From positions 1 through 64,000 of the forward strand of contig JAJEDJ010000042.1 of the NCBI GenBank assembly GCA_022821545.1: a DNA stretch of 64,000 nt, given 5' to 3'. Positions 53,712 through 62,533 of the stretch are shown here, in pieces. Positions within the stretch are counted from its first letter, which is position 1; every line of letters starts with the position of its first letter. The stretch comes from Caldilineaceae bacterium. Its GTDB lineage: Bacteria; Chloroflexota; Anaerolineae; Caldilineales; Caldilineaceae. The notes beneath the pieces are model-generated. The model made no database searches. It was not told where the DNA came from and saw nothing but the letters and a program-made list of their open reading frames with translations. The translations under genes and the position numbers were made by a program.

Positions 53712-55253
53712 TTAGTTGTCGAAGCCCTCCTCGGCCCGCTGAACCGCGGCGGAGAGCGCTTTGGCCTTGTTCAACGTCTCCTCCCACTCATAGGTCGGAT
53801 CGCTGTCGGCGACAACGCCGCCGCCCGCCTGCAGGTGGCAAGTGTTGCCCTGCATCACGATCGTGCGAATGGCGATGCAGGTGTCCATCGTGCCGTCGTA
53901 GTCGATGTAACCGACCGCGCCGGCGTACAGCCCGCGCCGCAGTCCCTCCAACTCCTCGATGATCTCCATGGCCCGCACCTTCGGCGCCCCGCTGACGGTG
54001 CCCGCAGGAAAGGTCGCCTTGAGCAGGCTGATGGCGTCGTGGCCGGGCGCCAGTACCCCCTGAACGTCGCTGACGATGTGCATGACATGGCTGTAGCGTT
54101 CGATCACCATCATTTCCGGCACTCTGACAGTGCCGTACTCGCACACCCGCCCCAGATCGTTTCGACCCAGATCGACCAGCATCACGTGCTCGGCCCGCTC
54201 CTTGGGATCGTTCAGCAGATCGTCTGCCAGAGCGTCGTCTTCGGCAGCGCTTTCGCCGCGCCAGCGCGTCCCGGCGATCGGGTGCAAGTAGGCGCGACCG
54301 TCCTCGAGTCTGACGTGCATCTCCGGGCTAGACCCAATGATCCTCAACGGCTCGTCGGTTCCGCAACTCTCTTCCAGGCCGGCAACTCCGTTGAACTCCA
54401 GGAAGTACATATAGGGGGATGGGTTCAGCATGCGTAGCACGCGATAGATCGCGAACGGTTCCGCGTCTGTCGGCCGGCTGAGGCGCTGGCTGGGAACGAC
54501 CTGAAAAATATCGCCGGCCGCAATATACTCCTTTGCCTGGCGTACAACCTCTTCGTACTCCTCTTTGGTGAAATTACTGCTCCACTCGGCATCGCCGTCA
54601 ACTGGGGAATTCACCGGCGGGGAAAGAGGCTGGCGCAGGTCGCTGACGATCGCATCGATGCGTGCAACCGCATCGGCGTAGGCCGATTCAATCTGCTCGT
54701 CCGAATCCAGGCCTTGACCCGGTGTCTGCATGTTGGCGATAACCAGCAACTTATGCTGCACGTGGTCAAAGACGACGAGGTTGTCGCTGAAGAGCAGCAG
54801 CATGTCGGGGATGTCCAGCTTCCTCTGCGCGGTTTCGGGAAGGCGCTCGACAAAGCGCACCGTATCGTAACCGAAGTAGCCGACCGCGCCTCCCGAGAAT
54901 CGAGGCAGGCCCGGGACTTCCACGGGGCAGCGCTCCGCCAGCAACTTCCGAACGGCCTCGAACGGGTCCCCTGCGCGGCGTTCCAGCTCGGCGCCTTCCG
55001 CCCCGCCGATCACCAGCCGGTCGCCTGATGCGCACAGGGTCAGCGGCGGGCGAACGCCCAGAAAGCTATACCGGCCTACCTGCTCCCCCTTTACAACCGA
55101 TTCGAGCAGAAAGGAAGGGCCGCCGTCCCGCAGTTTCAGATAGACCGAGACCGGCGTCTCCAGGTCGGCCGGCAGTTCCCGGAACACCGGGATCGTATTG
55201 CCGGCGCCCGCAAACTCCCGTACTTCCTCCAGTGATGGTCGATAGGTTGCCAT
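53712..55253 (-). CDS. trpE: Anthranilate synthase component I
   Basis: TrpE turns chorismate into anthranilate with ammonia from TrpG. This 513-residue protein has an N-terminal domain with the Trp-binding LLES motif (in FLLESVVKGEQVGRYSFLG). The catalytic domain has GDIFQVVPSQRLSRPTDAEPF, PIAGTRWRGES, AEHVMLVDLGRNDLGRV and GTVSGAPKVRAMEIIEELE. Feedback by Trp is likely. The ATG at 55253 has AGGAGAG 6 nt upstream. A longer frame upstream to 55454 runs through the T-box leader and is not real. It is the first gene of the operon. Confidence 0.96.
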   Translation of the reverse strand: MATYRPSLEEVREFAGAGNTIPVFRELPADLETPVSVYLKLRDGGPSFLLESVVKGEQVGRYSFLGVRPPLTLCASGDRLVIGGAEGAELERRAGDPFEAVRKLLAERCPVEVPGLPRFSGGAVGYFGYDTVRFVERLPETAQRKLDIPDMLLLFSDNLVVFDHVQHKLLVIANMQTPGQGLDSDEQIESAYADAVARIDAIVSDLRQPLSPPVNSPVDGDAEWSSNFTKEEYEEVVRQAKEYIAAGDIFQVVPSQRLSRPTDAEPFAIYRVLRMLNPSPYMYFLEFNGVAGLEESCGTDEPLRIIGSSPEMHVRLEDGRAYLHPIAGTRWRGESAAEDDALADDLLNDPKERAEHVMLVDLGRNDLGRVCEYGTVRVPEMMVIERYSHVMHIVSDVQGVLAPGHDAISLLKATFPAGTVSGAPKVRAMEIIEELEGLRRGLYAGAVGYIDYDGTMDTCIAIRTIVMQGNTCHLQAGGGVVADSDPTYEWEETLNKAKALSAAVQRAEEGFDN

Positions 55254-55297
55254 GTGACCTCTCCTATACCCTCGGATCCTGGCCAGGTTGCCCTGCC

Positions 55298-55354
55298 AAA
55301 AGAAAAGCCCCGTCTCCATCGGCAGTGTGGATTCACTGCCAAAGGGGACGAGGC
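55298..55354 (-). terminator. T-box regulated terminator before trpE
   Basis: On the minus strand an outer stem (GCCTCGTC 55354-55347 with GACGGGGC 55314-55307, one G-T pair) encloses an inner 7-bp hairpin (55340-55334 with 55327-55321). TTTTCTTTT (55306-55298) follows. The outer 5' arm is also the 3' part expected to pair with the T-box motif in the antiterminator. Confidence 0.8.
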
Positions 55355-55407
55355 CTGTAAAGACGCCCGCGGTGCCACCCTGTTTAGACTCGTGCATGAT
55401 GGGCAAC

Positions 55408-55437
55408 AAAAAATCCCTTGCATGAAACGCAAGGGAT
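55408..55437 (-). terminator. Stem III hairpin of the T-box, terminator-like
   Basis: A perfect 9-bp stem (55437-55429 with 55421-55413), a 7-nt loop and six T (55413-55408) lie between stem I and the T-box motif. In position it is stem III, but in form it is a complete intrinsic terminator and might stop some transcripts early. Confidence 0.6.
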
Positions 55438-55733
55438 GCCTGCACCAGTCTCACTCATCGCGGCCGGTAGGTCTTGCTCGAAAGCGGACCTGCCTGTGCC
55501 GCAGCGCCCTGGTAACGGTGGCGTCTCCGGGTCCGGCTAGTGGGGGGCGCTCTGTCTTTCTGGCAAGCCTGTCGGCCCCCAAATCAACTTGTACCCACTG
55601 TTCGCCGTCCGACTCCCCGGTCCATTCACACTCTGCGCTGCTATCCCGTTCTCACCTGTCCGGGACTCTCTGGAACCCGCTCTGAGCGCTACTATTCCGG
55701 TTCATAGTCTTTTCAGTTCAGTTGTTACAGTTG

Positions 55734-55762
55734 ACTATACCCCAACAGATTCAAGCTGTCAA
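55734..55762 (-). promoter_or_regulatory. Promoter of the trp/aro operon
   Basis: On the minus strand TTGACA (55762-55757), a 17-base spacer and TATAGT (55739-55734) form a near-consensus sigma-70 type promoter. Transcription should start near 55727, at the foot of the T-box leader. Confidence 0.8.
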
Positions 55763-55793
55763 TTTCCGCTGAGGGCGGTTGTATCGCAATCAT

Positions 55794-56234
55794 CTATGGG
55801 GCAGGCATCTGCACAAGGGATACTCCCGCCTCTCGAAGAAAGCTGCGACTGTTCTCGTCCGGGTACCTGCCGACGTATACAACCCTTTCTATCCCGGCAT
55901 TGATGATCATCTTGGCGCAAGTAATGCATGGCTGGTGGGTTACGTAGATCATGCTGCCTGCCGTGCCTACACCGTGAAGCGCGGCCTGGATGATGGCGTT
56001 CTGTTCGGCGTGGAGCGGGCGCACGCAGTGGCCGTCAATGATCAGATGGCCGATGTCATCGCAGTGCGGCAGGCCGGTTGGCGCGCCGTTGTAGCCGGTA
56101 GCCAGAATGCGCCTGTCGCGGACGATTGCCGCGCCAACGTGGGCGCGATCGCAGGTGCTGCGCGCGGCCACGGTGAATGCAATCTGGAGAAAGTACTCAT
56201 CCCAGGACGGGCGACGAGACTGAGTTGAAGTCAT
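55794..56234 (-). CDS. dCMP deaminase-like cytidine/deoxycytidylate deaminase (ComEB type)
   Basis: This 146-residue zinc deaminase has the active site HAEQNAI (His75, Glu77) and PCITCAK (Cys103, Cys106), which together bind Zn and activate water. The opening [18 protein letters not shown] and [12 protein letters not shown] are typical of dCMP deaminases such as ComEB, which make dUMP for thymidylate synthesis. The ATG has no obvious ribosome binding site. The gene ends 32 bases before the trpE promoter -35 and is not part of that operon. Confidence 0.87.
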   Translation of the reverse strand: MTSTQSRRPSWDEYFLQIAFTVAARSTCDRAHVGAAIVRDRRILATGYNGAPTGLPHCDDIGHLIIDGHCVRPLHAEQNAIIQAALHGVGTAGSMIYVTHQPCITCAKMIINAGIERVVYVGRYPDENSRSFLREAGVSLVQMPAP

Positions 56235-56266
56235 GCGCAGCGCGATTCGACCCGGCCCGGGCCGGG

Positions 56267-57028
56267 TCAGTCCAGTCGACGAGTCGACTCTATCGGAATT
56301 TTCACCTGTCCATTGCGCGCCGGGTCGGGGGTTGGCTGGAGCGGCTTGTCCGGCTTCGCTTCTTCCCTTTTGGCGTGCTTGTCATGGAGGAGGTCCGCCA
56401 GGATTCGGTGGCTGTCTTCCTCTGTAGGCGAAGCGAGGATGATAGTCTCCTGAACGGTCCGCTCTCTACTGAAGCGGCCGCGCTTGGGAATGTGAATCTC
56501 GTGTTCAATGGCAAGGCAAGTCTGTGTATCGCTTCCATAGTTGACTGTGCCGTAGCGGATACTGCGGACCGACTTGGGAAAAAAGAAGACGTACCACATC
56601 CCGATATCCTTTTCGGGCCACTCCGCCAGCAAAAAGCGTTTCGGTTGCACGAGACAGATCACGGCGTGTTCACGGGTCGCGAAAGTGCGGAAATACCCTT
56701 GCAACCACGTAAATCGTTCGTTCTTCTCTTCGACCGTGAAGTAGCCGCTGGCGTGGATGGGCACGCTGTCCGAAGGCTTCAGCGGTTGCGGCGTCACCGC
56801 AGGGGGCGCCGATTCAATAAACCGGACGTAGTCGCGGCTGCGCCAGTGGCGCCGAAGCCAGATGAAGGCGGTGAAAAGAACAAGACAAAGCCCTGTCGTG
56901 AGGAAATGACCGGGTACCAACCCGAAAGCGCCGAGCGCGCCAACGAGCAGAAGCAGGCCGTCTATCCAGCGGACGACCAGCGCGCCGGCCAGCATCATGC
57001 GGTCGAGGTGATAGATCAGACGGGACAC
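56267..57028 (-). CDS. Membrane protein of unknown function
   Basis: This 253-residue protein has two N-terminal membrane helices (about residues 12-35 and 40-58) followed by a soluble part of ~190 residues. That part is rich in beta strands (for example [17 protein letters not shown] and [18 protein letters not shown]) and may be a PH-like domain. The last ~35 residues are charged and Pro-rich. I recognise no family with confidence. It lies 32 bases before the deaminase gene and could be cotranscribed with it. Confidence 0.65.
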   Translation of the reverse strand: MSRLIYHLDRMMLAGALVVRWIDGLLLLVGALGAFGLVPGHFLTTGLCLVLFTAFIWLRRHWRSRDYVRFIESAPPAVTPQPLKPSDSVPIHASGYFTVEEKNERFTWLQGYFRTFATREHAVICLVQPKRFLLAEWPEKDIGMWYVFFFPKSVRSIRYGTVNYGSDTQTCLAIEHEIHIPKRGRFSRERTVQETIILASPTEEDSHRILADLLHDKHAKREEAKPDKPLQPTPDPARNGQVKIPIESTRRLD

Positions 57029-57153
57029 GATTTAGTCTGTGACTGCGGTTGACTGGGCTGGAATAGCGGCTTATGTGAGAAGACCCCGCCCAACGGGACG
57101 AGGCCAAGCGACATCAGGGAGATGATCGTTCGGATGCGGGCGGGAGGCTCGCG

Positions 57154-59118
57154 TCAGGCGGGGGCGGGCAATGTCCCTCCACTCAAGTCCAAACCCTGAT
57201 CGCGGCTGTCCTCCTCCTGAGGCTGTTCGCTGCCGTCTCTCTCGGAAGTAGGCGTGCCGCTGGCCTGCCTCGTTTCAACGTCGTCCAGCGATTGGAACGG
57301 GTCTTCGCCGCGCATGATCGCCTGAAACTCCGCGGCATGAAGGGTTTCATGCTCCAGCAGAGCCGCCGCGACAGCATCAAGGCGGTCCTCATACGAGGTC
57401 AGGATTTCGTGGCAGCGGCCGTGGGCCTCGTCCACCAGGTTACGAACCTCTTCATCGATCTCCTGCGCAACTTTGTCGCTGTAATTGCGCGTCTCGGCGA
57501 TTCCCCTGCCCAGAAAGACCATCTCCTCGCGTTCACCGTATTGGACCGGGCCAAGCGTATCGCTCATGCCCCACTGTGTGATCATCATGCGGGCCCTGTA
57601 CGTCACGCGTTCCAGGTCGTTGCTCGCCCCGGTGGTGATATCCTCGAAGCGGATCTCCTCCGCGACCCGTCCGCCCAATAGCGCTGCAAGCTCATCTCGG
57701 AACTTGTCTCTTGTACTCAGGTTGGACTCTTCTTCCGGCAATGGCATCGTGTAGCCGCCCGCCATCCCCCTGGGTACGATGGTCACTTTATGGACAGGGT
57801 CATGCTTGGGAAGTACGTGCATCGCCACGGCGTGACCGGCCTCATGATAGGCGATGATCTCCTTTTCCTTTGGAGACATCACGCGGCTGCGCCGTTCCGG
57901 ACCGGCGATGACCCGCTCGATCGCTTCCTGAAACTCGGCGAGACCAATCGAACGTCGATTGCGGCGGGCCGCCAAAATCGCCGCCTCATTCACCAGGTTC
58001 TCGATGTCGGCGCCGACGAACCCGGGCGTCTGCTTGGCGACGACTTCCAGATCGATGTCGGTGGCCAGGGGCTTGCCCTTCACGTGGACATCCAGAATCT
58101 GCCGCCGGCCCTTCACATCCGGCGAATCCATCATCACCCGGCGGTCGAAGCGCCCGGGCCGCAACAGCGCCGGGTCCAGTATGTCCGGCCTGTTGGTCGC
58201 GGCGATGATAATGATGTTGACATCGGTGTCAAAGCCGTCCATCTCGACCAGAATCTGGTTGAGCGTTTGCTCGCGTTCATCGTGGGACCCCCCCAGTCCT
58301 GCGCCCCGGTGGCGGCCGACTGCGTCGATCTCGTCGATGAAAATGATGCAGGGAGAGTTTTTCTTGGCCTGCTCGAACAGGTCGCGCACGCGGCTGGCCC
58401 CGACGCCGACAAACATCTCTACGAACTCGGAGCCGCTAATGTTGAAGAATGGAACACCTGCTTCACCGGAAACTGCCTTCGCCATCAGCGTCTTTCCGGT
58501 CCCGGGCGGCCCGACGAGCAGTACACCCTTGGGGATGCGGGCGCCGAGAGACGCAAACTTCTGCGGCTCTTTCAGGAATTCAACCACCTCTTCCAGATCC
58601 TGTCTGGCCTCTTCATTGCCCGCCACGTCACCGAAGTTGACGGTCGGCCTGTCGCCCGTGAACATGCGCGCCTTGCTCTTGCTGAAACTGAAGGCCTGGT
58701 TGCCGGCGCCCTGGGCCTGCCGCAATATGAAGATGAAGAAGACCGCGATCAGCAAGATGGGCAGTAGTGCCAGCAGAATGCCGCCGTACACCTCCCACCC
58801 GCTTGGGGCCTCGATCTGCACGTCGACGGCCGAAAGCTGGTCCTCGGTTACCCCTAGATTTTCCAGGGTCTCTATCAGACCGATACCGGTCTCTTTGCGC
58901 GAACCGATCAGCTTACCGCCCGAGTAGGCGAGTACTTCGTCTCCGTCTACGTGGATCTCCTGTACGTTGCCGCCTCGCACGAGGGAAGCGACTTCAGCGA
59001 TGGAAACTGAAGCAGAAACATTGTTGCCCTGGTTACTCAGGACAATATAGAGAAACGCGCCAAGAGCTACGACCAAGAGGAAGTAGATCATGCCGTTGCG
59101 AATTCGTTTGGAATCCAT
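57154..59118 (-). CDS. ftsH: ATP-dependent zinc metalloprotease FtsH
   Basis: FtsH degrades misfolded membrane proteins and regulatory factors. This 654-residue protein has two membrane helices (about 10-28 and 112-132) around a periplasmic domain and the AAA+ module with Walker A GPPGTGKT (203-210). Walker B IIFIDEID and the second-region-of-homology RPGRFDRRV follow. The zinc site HEAGH is at 425-429, with a downstream Asp/Glu ligand in the late helical region. The C-terminal ~35 residues are an acidic, low-complexity tail. AGAGGGG precedes the ATG. A separate promoter lies about 90 bases upstream. Confidence 0.96.
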   Translation of the reverse strand: MDSKRIRNGMIYFLLVVALGAFLYIVLSNQGNNVSASVSIAEVASLVRGGNVQEIHVDGDEVLAYSGGKLIGSRKETGIGLIETLENLGVTEDQLSAVDVQIEAPSGWEVYGGILLALLPILLIAVFFIFILRQAQGAGNQAFSFSKSKARMFTGDRPTVNFGDVAGNEEARQDLEEVVEFLKEPQKFASLGARIPKGVLLVGPPGTGKTLMAKAVSGEAGVPFFNISGSEFVEMFVGVGASRVRDLFEQAKKNSPCIIFIDEIDAVGRHRGAGLGGSHDEREQTLNQILVEMDGFDTDVNIIIIAATNRPDILDPALLRPGRFDRRVMMDSPDVKGRRQILDVHVKGKPLATDIDLEVVAKQTPGFVGADIENLVNEAAILAARRNRRSIGLAEFQEAIERVIAGPERRSRVMSPKEKEIIAYHEAGHAVAMHVLPKHDPVHKVTIVPRGMAGGYTMPLPEEESNLSTRDKFRDELAALLGGRVAEEIRFEDITTGASNDLERVTYRARMMITQWGMSDTLGPVQYGEREEMVFLGRGIAETRNYSDKVAQEIDEEVRNLVDEAHGRCHEILTSYEDRLDAVAAALLEHETLHAAEFQAIMRGEDPFQSLDDVETRQASGTPTSERDGSEQPQEEDSRDQGLDLSGGTLPAPA

Positions 59119-59401
59119 AGCCCCTCTTAGAGTCCGCGGGGTTAGCGCTGAAAGTCAAAGCGACCCCATGGGTCTCGATCTGCGTCGCCGACCCTCCCCT
59201 ATCCCGCGGGAAGTCTAGCATAGGCACAATGCAGCGTCAAATAGTTCAGAATCGGGCTGCGTCTCCTTCATGAAGACGTTTTGCAACCCTTATACACTTT
59301 ACATTCTGTTGCAGAAACGCCCTGCATGCAGTAAGGCCGCATCCACCTTTCAGGCCGGTTGATCGAGAGCGCTGACATGCGATTTCGGCGGCATCGCCGC
59401 A
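59119..59401. other. Intergenic region upstream of ftsH
   Basis: About 280 bases separate the ftsH start from the end of the upstream dehydrogenase gene, both on the minus strand. It holds the ftsH promoter (59212-59240). No further gene or clear terminator is seen. Confidence 0.5.
59212..59240 (-). promoter_or_regulatory. Promoter of ftsH
   Basis: On the minus strand TTGACG (59240-59235), a 17-base spacer and TAGACT (59217-59212) form a good sigma-70 type promoter. The start of transcription would be near 59205, about 87 bases before the ATG. Confidence 0.65.
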
Positions 59402-60388
59402 TTACTCAAGATCGATGCGGTACAACGGCTCCAATCCGGCTGCAATCCGGTTCACGTTATCGGCGGCGCACTGCGCCCGCTTGCGGGAGGTTCCGTCGGT
59501 GACACCAGCTGTGTGCGGAGTAGCGATGACGTTTGGTAGTCCAAAGAAAGGTGAGCTGATGTCCGGTGGCTCCTGGCTATAGGCATCGATGCCGGCGCCA
59601 CCCAAATTGCCTGCGAGCAACGCCTCTGTCAGCGCATCCTCATCGATCAACGCGCCGCGGGCTACGTTGATAATGTAAGCAGTACGTTTCATGAGGCCCA
59701 ACATGCGGGCGTCGATTATATGATGCGTTTCACTGTTCAGGTGCAAATGAAGCGAGAGAACATCCGACTCCGACACAACTTTCTCCAGGTCGTCAGGCGT
59801 TCCCACAAAAGAGAGGCCGAACTCCTGACGTTCCGATTCGCTGACCTCCCGAATGTCGATGGCCGCGATTTTCATGCCAAACGGCCGGGCCCGGCGAGCC
59901 AGCTCGATGCCACTGGCGCCAAAGCCGATAAGGCCCAGCTGTAGCCCCTCCAATTCGAAACCGACCGGCTCGTATAGCTGACCTTCGTCCAACAGCGCTC
60001 GGGCCTCCGGATAGCGGCGGGTCAGCATCAATATGTACATCATCGCGGTCTCGGCCAGGGCCACGGCACTGAAAGCGCCGGGGCAGTTTGCCACAGGTAT
60101 ACCCTTGGACTTCCAATAATCCAGGTCGAAATGATCAAATCCCGTACCCAGGATCTGCCAAAGGCGCGCATCGGTGGCAGCGTCGACCATCTCCCTGGTG
60201 CCGGCCGAACCCCCGTGGTCAATGACCGCGTCCATTCCCTTGAACTGGGGCGCCAGTGGTTGATCGTAGTCCAGGACGTGCATGTTGTGGTTGCGGCTGA
60301 CTGCCTTTACCACGTCCATTCCCCACGGGTCAAACATGGATACTTTGACCGGGTGGGGAAGAAAGATAACGTTCAGTCGTTTGGTCAT
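59402..60388 (-). CDS. D-2-hydroxyacid dehydrogenase family protein
   Basis: This is a 328-residue NAD(P)-dependent oxidoreductase of the phosphoglycerate dehydrogenase-like family. The nucleotide fold is seen as LGLIGFGASGIELARRARPFG. Catalytic Arg and Glu lie in INVARGALIDEDAL and YSQEPPD, and the catalytic His in ATPHTAGVT. It would reduce or oxidise a 2-keto/2-hydroxy acid. AAGG precedes the ATG. It is the last gene of the minus-strand PhyH/VOC/SDR operon, 66 bases after the second SDR. Confidence 0.9.
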   Translation of the reverse strand: MTKRLNVIFLPHPVKVSMFDPWGMDVVKAVSRNHNMHVLDYDQPLAPQFKGMDAVIDHGGSAGTREMVDAATDARLWQILGTGFDHFDLDYWKSKGIPVANCPGAFSAVALAETAMMYILMLTRRYPEARALLDEGQLYEPVGFELEGLQLGLIGFGASGIELARRARPFGMKIAAIDIREVSESERQEFGLSFVGTPDDLEKVVSESDVLSLHLHLNSETHHIIDARMLGLMKRTAYIINVARGALIDEDALTEALLAGNLGGAGIDAYSQEPPDISSPFFGLPNVIATPHTAGVTDGTSRKRAQCAADNVNRIAAGLEPLYRIDLE

Positions 60389-60454
60389 CAGATCACCTTG
60401 CAGTGAAGGCAGGCGCTGGGCCTTGCCCCGGCTGGATCATGGCCGGCCCCAGTA

Positions 60455-61204
60455 CTAGAGAGTCGTATAGCCGCCGTCGGCCACGAGTACTGAGCCGGTT
60501 ACAAATGACGCTTCATCGCTGGCCAGGAACAGTACGGCCTTGGCGATTTCTTCTGGCGCGGCGAAGCGTCTCATCAGATTGGCCTCCCGGTAGGGAGCCA
60601 GTTTTTCTTCCGGTATGGTCTCTGTCAGCGGCGTATTCATCGAGCCGGGACAGACGGCATTCACGCGTATGTTGTCAACCGCGTGGTCGACAGCCATGGA
60701 CCGGACAAGACCGATCACCCCGTGCTTGCTCGCGTTGTATGAAGCCTGCAGCCCGTTGCCCACCAGGCCCGAGAGTGAGGAAACGCAAATAATGTTTCCC
60801 CCGCCCTGTCGCCGCATCTGTGCAACCGCGTACTTGGAACACAAAAACATGCTCTTCAGGTTTGTATCGACGACGAAGTCCCACTCCTCTTCGCTGGTAT
60901 CGACAACGTCCTTGTTAATCTGGACGCCTACGTTGTTGACCAGGATGTCCAGCCGACCGTACTTGTCCACCGCGGCGCGCGTCAGGCGTTCTGCATCCTC
61001 CCCGAGTCGCACATCCATCTCCACAAGAATTGCCTCACCGCCCTGCGTTTGGATCCGGCTGACGGTCTCCCGGCCTTCCTCCCCTTTGATTTCCCCGACC
61101 ACGACCTGGGCGCCCTCAGATGCGAACAAGGTGGCAACCGCCTGCCCCAGGCCCATGCCCGCGCCGGTGATGGCCGCTACTTTGCCCTGCAGACGATTTG
61201 CCAT
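60455..61204 (-). CDS. SDR family oxidoreductase
   Basis: This is a 249-residue classical short-chain dehydrogenase. It has the cofactor loop ITGAGMGLGQAVA, the NNVG motif in DILVNNVGVQ, the catalytic Ser in SSLSGLVG and Tyr/Lys in SYNASKHGV. It ends with LVADGGYTTL. Like its neighbour, it probably oxidises a secondary alcohol. It follows the other SDR by 16 bases. The two share the same fold but differ enough to have separate substrates. Confidence 0.9.
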   Translation of the reverse strand: MANRLQGKVAAITGAGMGLGQAVATLFASEGAQVVVGEIKGEEGRETVSRIQTQGGEAILVEMDVRLGEDAERLTRAAVDKYGRLDILVNNVGVQINKDVVDTSEEEWDFVVDTNLKSMFLCSKYAVAQMRRQGGGNIICVSSLSGLVGNGLQASYNASKHGVIGLVRSMAVDHAVDNIRVNAVCPGSMNTPLTETIPEEKLAPYREANLMRRFAAPEEIAKAVLFLASDEASFVTGSVLVADGGYTTL

Positions 61205-61220
61205 CTGAATTGCGCCTTGG

Positions 61221-62018
61221 TCAATACGGCAGCAGACCGCCGCTCACATTATAGGTCTGGCCGGTCATATAGGCGGCGTCGGCGGAGGCCAGGAACGCCA
61301 CAAGGTTGGCGACGTCTTCGGGCTGCTGGATGCGGCCCAGTGGCACTCCGGCCACCGCCTGCGCCTTTATTGAGCCGACGGGCGCGCCTTGGCGCGCGGC
61401 GGTCTCGCGGTCGATCAGATCCCACATCGGCGTGTCAACAATGCCTGCACAAACGCAGTTCACAAGGATGCCGTGGTCCGAAAGCTCCAGCCCCATCTGT
61501 TTTGTAAGGGCAACGACGGCATGCTTACTGGCGGCATAGGCCCCCAAAGGCATGTTTTTGCCCGGCGCGATTTTACCCGCCCCCGACGCGTTGTTGATGA
61601 TGCGCCCGCCTCCGCCCTGTTCTATCATCTGGAGCGCGGCGGCCTGGGAGCACAGCAAAACGCTCTTGGCATTCACGTTCATCAGGGCATCCCACGTCTC
61701 TTCGTCAGTTTCCAGTAGCGGCGCGATCGCGCCGATACCTGCGTTGTTCACGAGGATACGAAGATCCCCCAGCTGGTCGCTGGTCTGGGACACCATCTGC
61801 TGCACTTCCTCCTTGCGGGTCACGTCTACCTGAAGTGGCAGCGCCTGACCGCCCTGCGCCCGAACTTCGTCAACGACCTGCGCAGCCGTCCCGCCATCCA
61901 GGTCGGCAACCGTAACCTGGCAGCCCTCCTGTGCAAGGCGCAAGGCTATGGCGCGTCCGATTCCACGGCCGCCCCCGGTGACAATGGCAACCTGGCCGTC
62001 TAAATGATAACGCGGCAT
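61221..62018 (-). CDS. SDR family oxidoreductase (2,3-butanediol / sugar dehydrogenase-like)
   Basis: This 265-residue classical short-chain dehydrogenase has VTGGGRGIGRAIA, NNAG in ILVNNAGIGA, the Ser in NNASGAGKI and Tyr/Lys in AYAASKHAV. The loop PMWDLIDRETAARQG is longer than usual and resembles that of diacetyl/acetoin or sorbitol-type dehydrogenases. GGAGAT precedes the ATG by 7 nt. It is the middle gene of the operon between the VOC gene and the second SDR. Confidence 0.9.
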   Translation of the reverse strand: MPRYHLDGQVAIVTGGGRGIGRAIALRLAQEGCQVTVADLDGGTAAQVVDEVRAQGGQALPLQVDVTRKEEVQQMVSQTSDQLGDLRILVNNAGIGAIAPLLETDEETWDALMNVNAKSVLLCSQAAALQMIEQGGGGRIINNASGAGKIAPGKNMPLGAYAASKHAVVALTKQMGLELSDHGILVNCVCAGIVDTPMWDLIDRETAARQGAPVGSIKAQAVAGVPLGRIQQPEDVANLVAFLASADAAYMTGQTYNVSGGLLPY

Positions 62019-62056
62019 TGGCTATCTCCGGCGGATTTCCCAGACAATTGAGAGCT

Positions 62057-62530
62057 TCAGTGCTCGCCGTCCTTTGTCTCGTACGGTACCTGCATCAGTT
62101 CCAGGACGTAGCCGTCCGGGTCCTCAAAGAAGACAACGTGGACAACGGCCCAACCCAGGTCGAAACTGACCGGCTCCGAAACAAACTTGACGCCTTCTTC
62201 ACTAAGTTCCCGGTAAGCGTCGGCCATGTTGGGTACGCCGAAGCAGATGTGGGAGTGGCCCACGTCTCCCAGTTTTCCATCGGACACCTTACCCTGCGGC
62301 TGTACATACTCCTGTAAGTCCAGCAGCATCCCGGGCGATTCCGGCGCTTGCAGCCGCACAACCTGCATGACCACGTCTTCCTTTCCCGCCATCTTGGAAA
62401 TCGTTTCACCTTCGAGCCGGTGACGTTCTACCTCCTCCATGCCAAGCAGATCCCGGTAGAACGCAAGCGAGCGTTCCATATCGCTCACCGTTACCGAAAC
62501 ATGGTCCATCACGTTTACGGAACTGATCAC
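62057..62530 (-). CDS. VOC family protein
   Basis: This 157-residue metal-dependent vicinal-oxygen-chelate protein opens with VMDHVSVTVSDMERSLAFYRDLLG, where the His is a probable metal ligand. The second half has GHSHICFGVPNMADAYREL and ends with FFEDPDGYVLELMQVP, which carries the Glu ligand. The pattern is that of glyoxalase I or extradiol dioxygenase-like members. The start is GTG, with GGAG just upstream at the end of the PhyH gene. The two are separated by only 3 bases, so they are coupled. Reaction unknown. Confidence 0.87.
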   Translation of the reverse strand: MISSVNVMDHVSVTVSDMERSLAFYRDLLGMEEVERHRLEGETISKMAGKEDVVMQVVRLQAPESPGMLLDLQEYVQPQGKVSDGKLGDVGHSHICFGVPNMADAYRELSEEGVKFVSEPVSFDLGWAVVHVVFFEDPDGYVLELMQVPYETKDGEH

Positions 62531-62533
62531 AGT

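Larger units (their letters stand above)
55298..55727 (-). promoter_or_regulatory. T-box riboswitch, tryptophan specific (trpE leader)
   Basis: The minus strand carries the T-box signature AGGGTGGCACCGCG (55381-55368), which pairs with the tRNA acceptor end. Upstream, stem I closes with GACT...CCGG against CCGG..AGTC, has the AG-rich bulge CCAGAGAG and the distal loop GGTGAGAAC. TGG (55624-55622) in GTGAATGGACC sits where the specifier codon is expected, so the ligand should be tRNA-Trp. Uncharged tRNA-Trp would stabilise the antiterminator and allow transcription of trpE-trpS-trpG and the following genes. Confidence 0.88.

Noticed and set aside
55254..55454. Extension of the trpE reading frame by 67 residues upstream
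   Set aside because: It runs through the T-box motif and terminator. The ATG at 55253 has a good ribosome binding site and gives the normal TrpE start.
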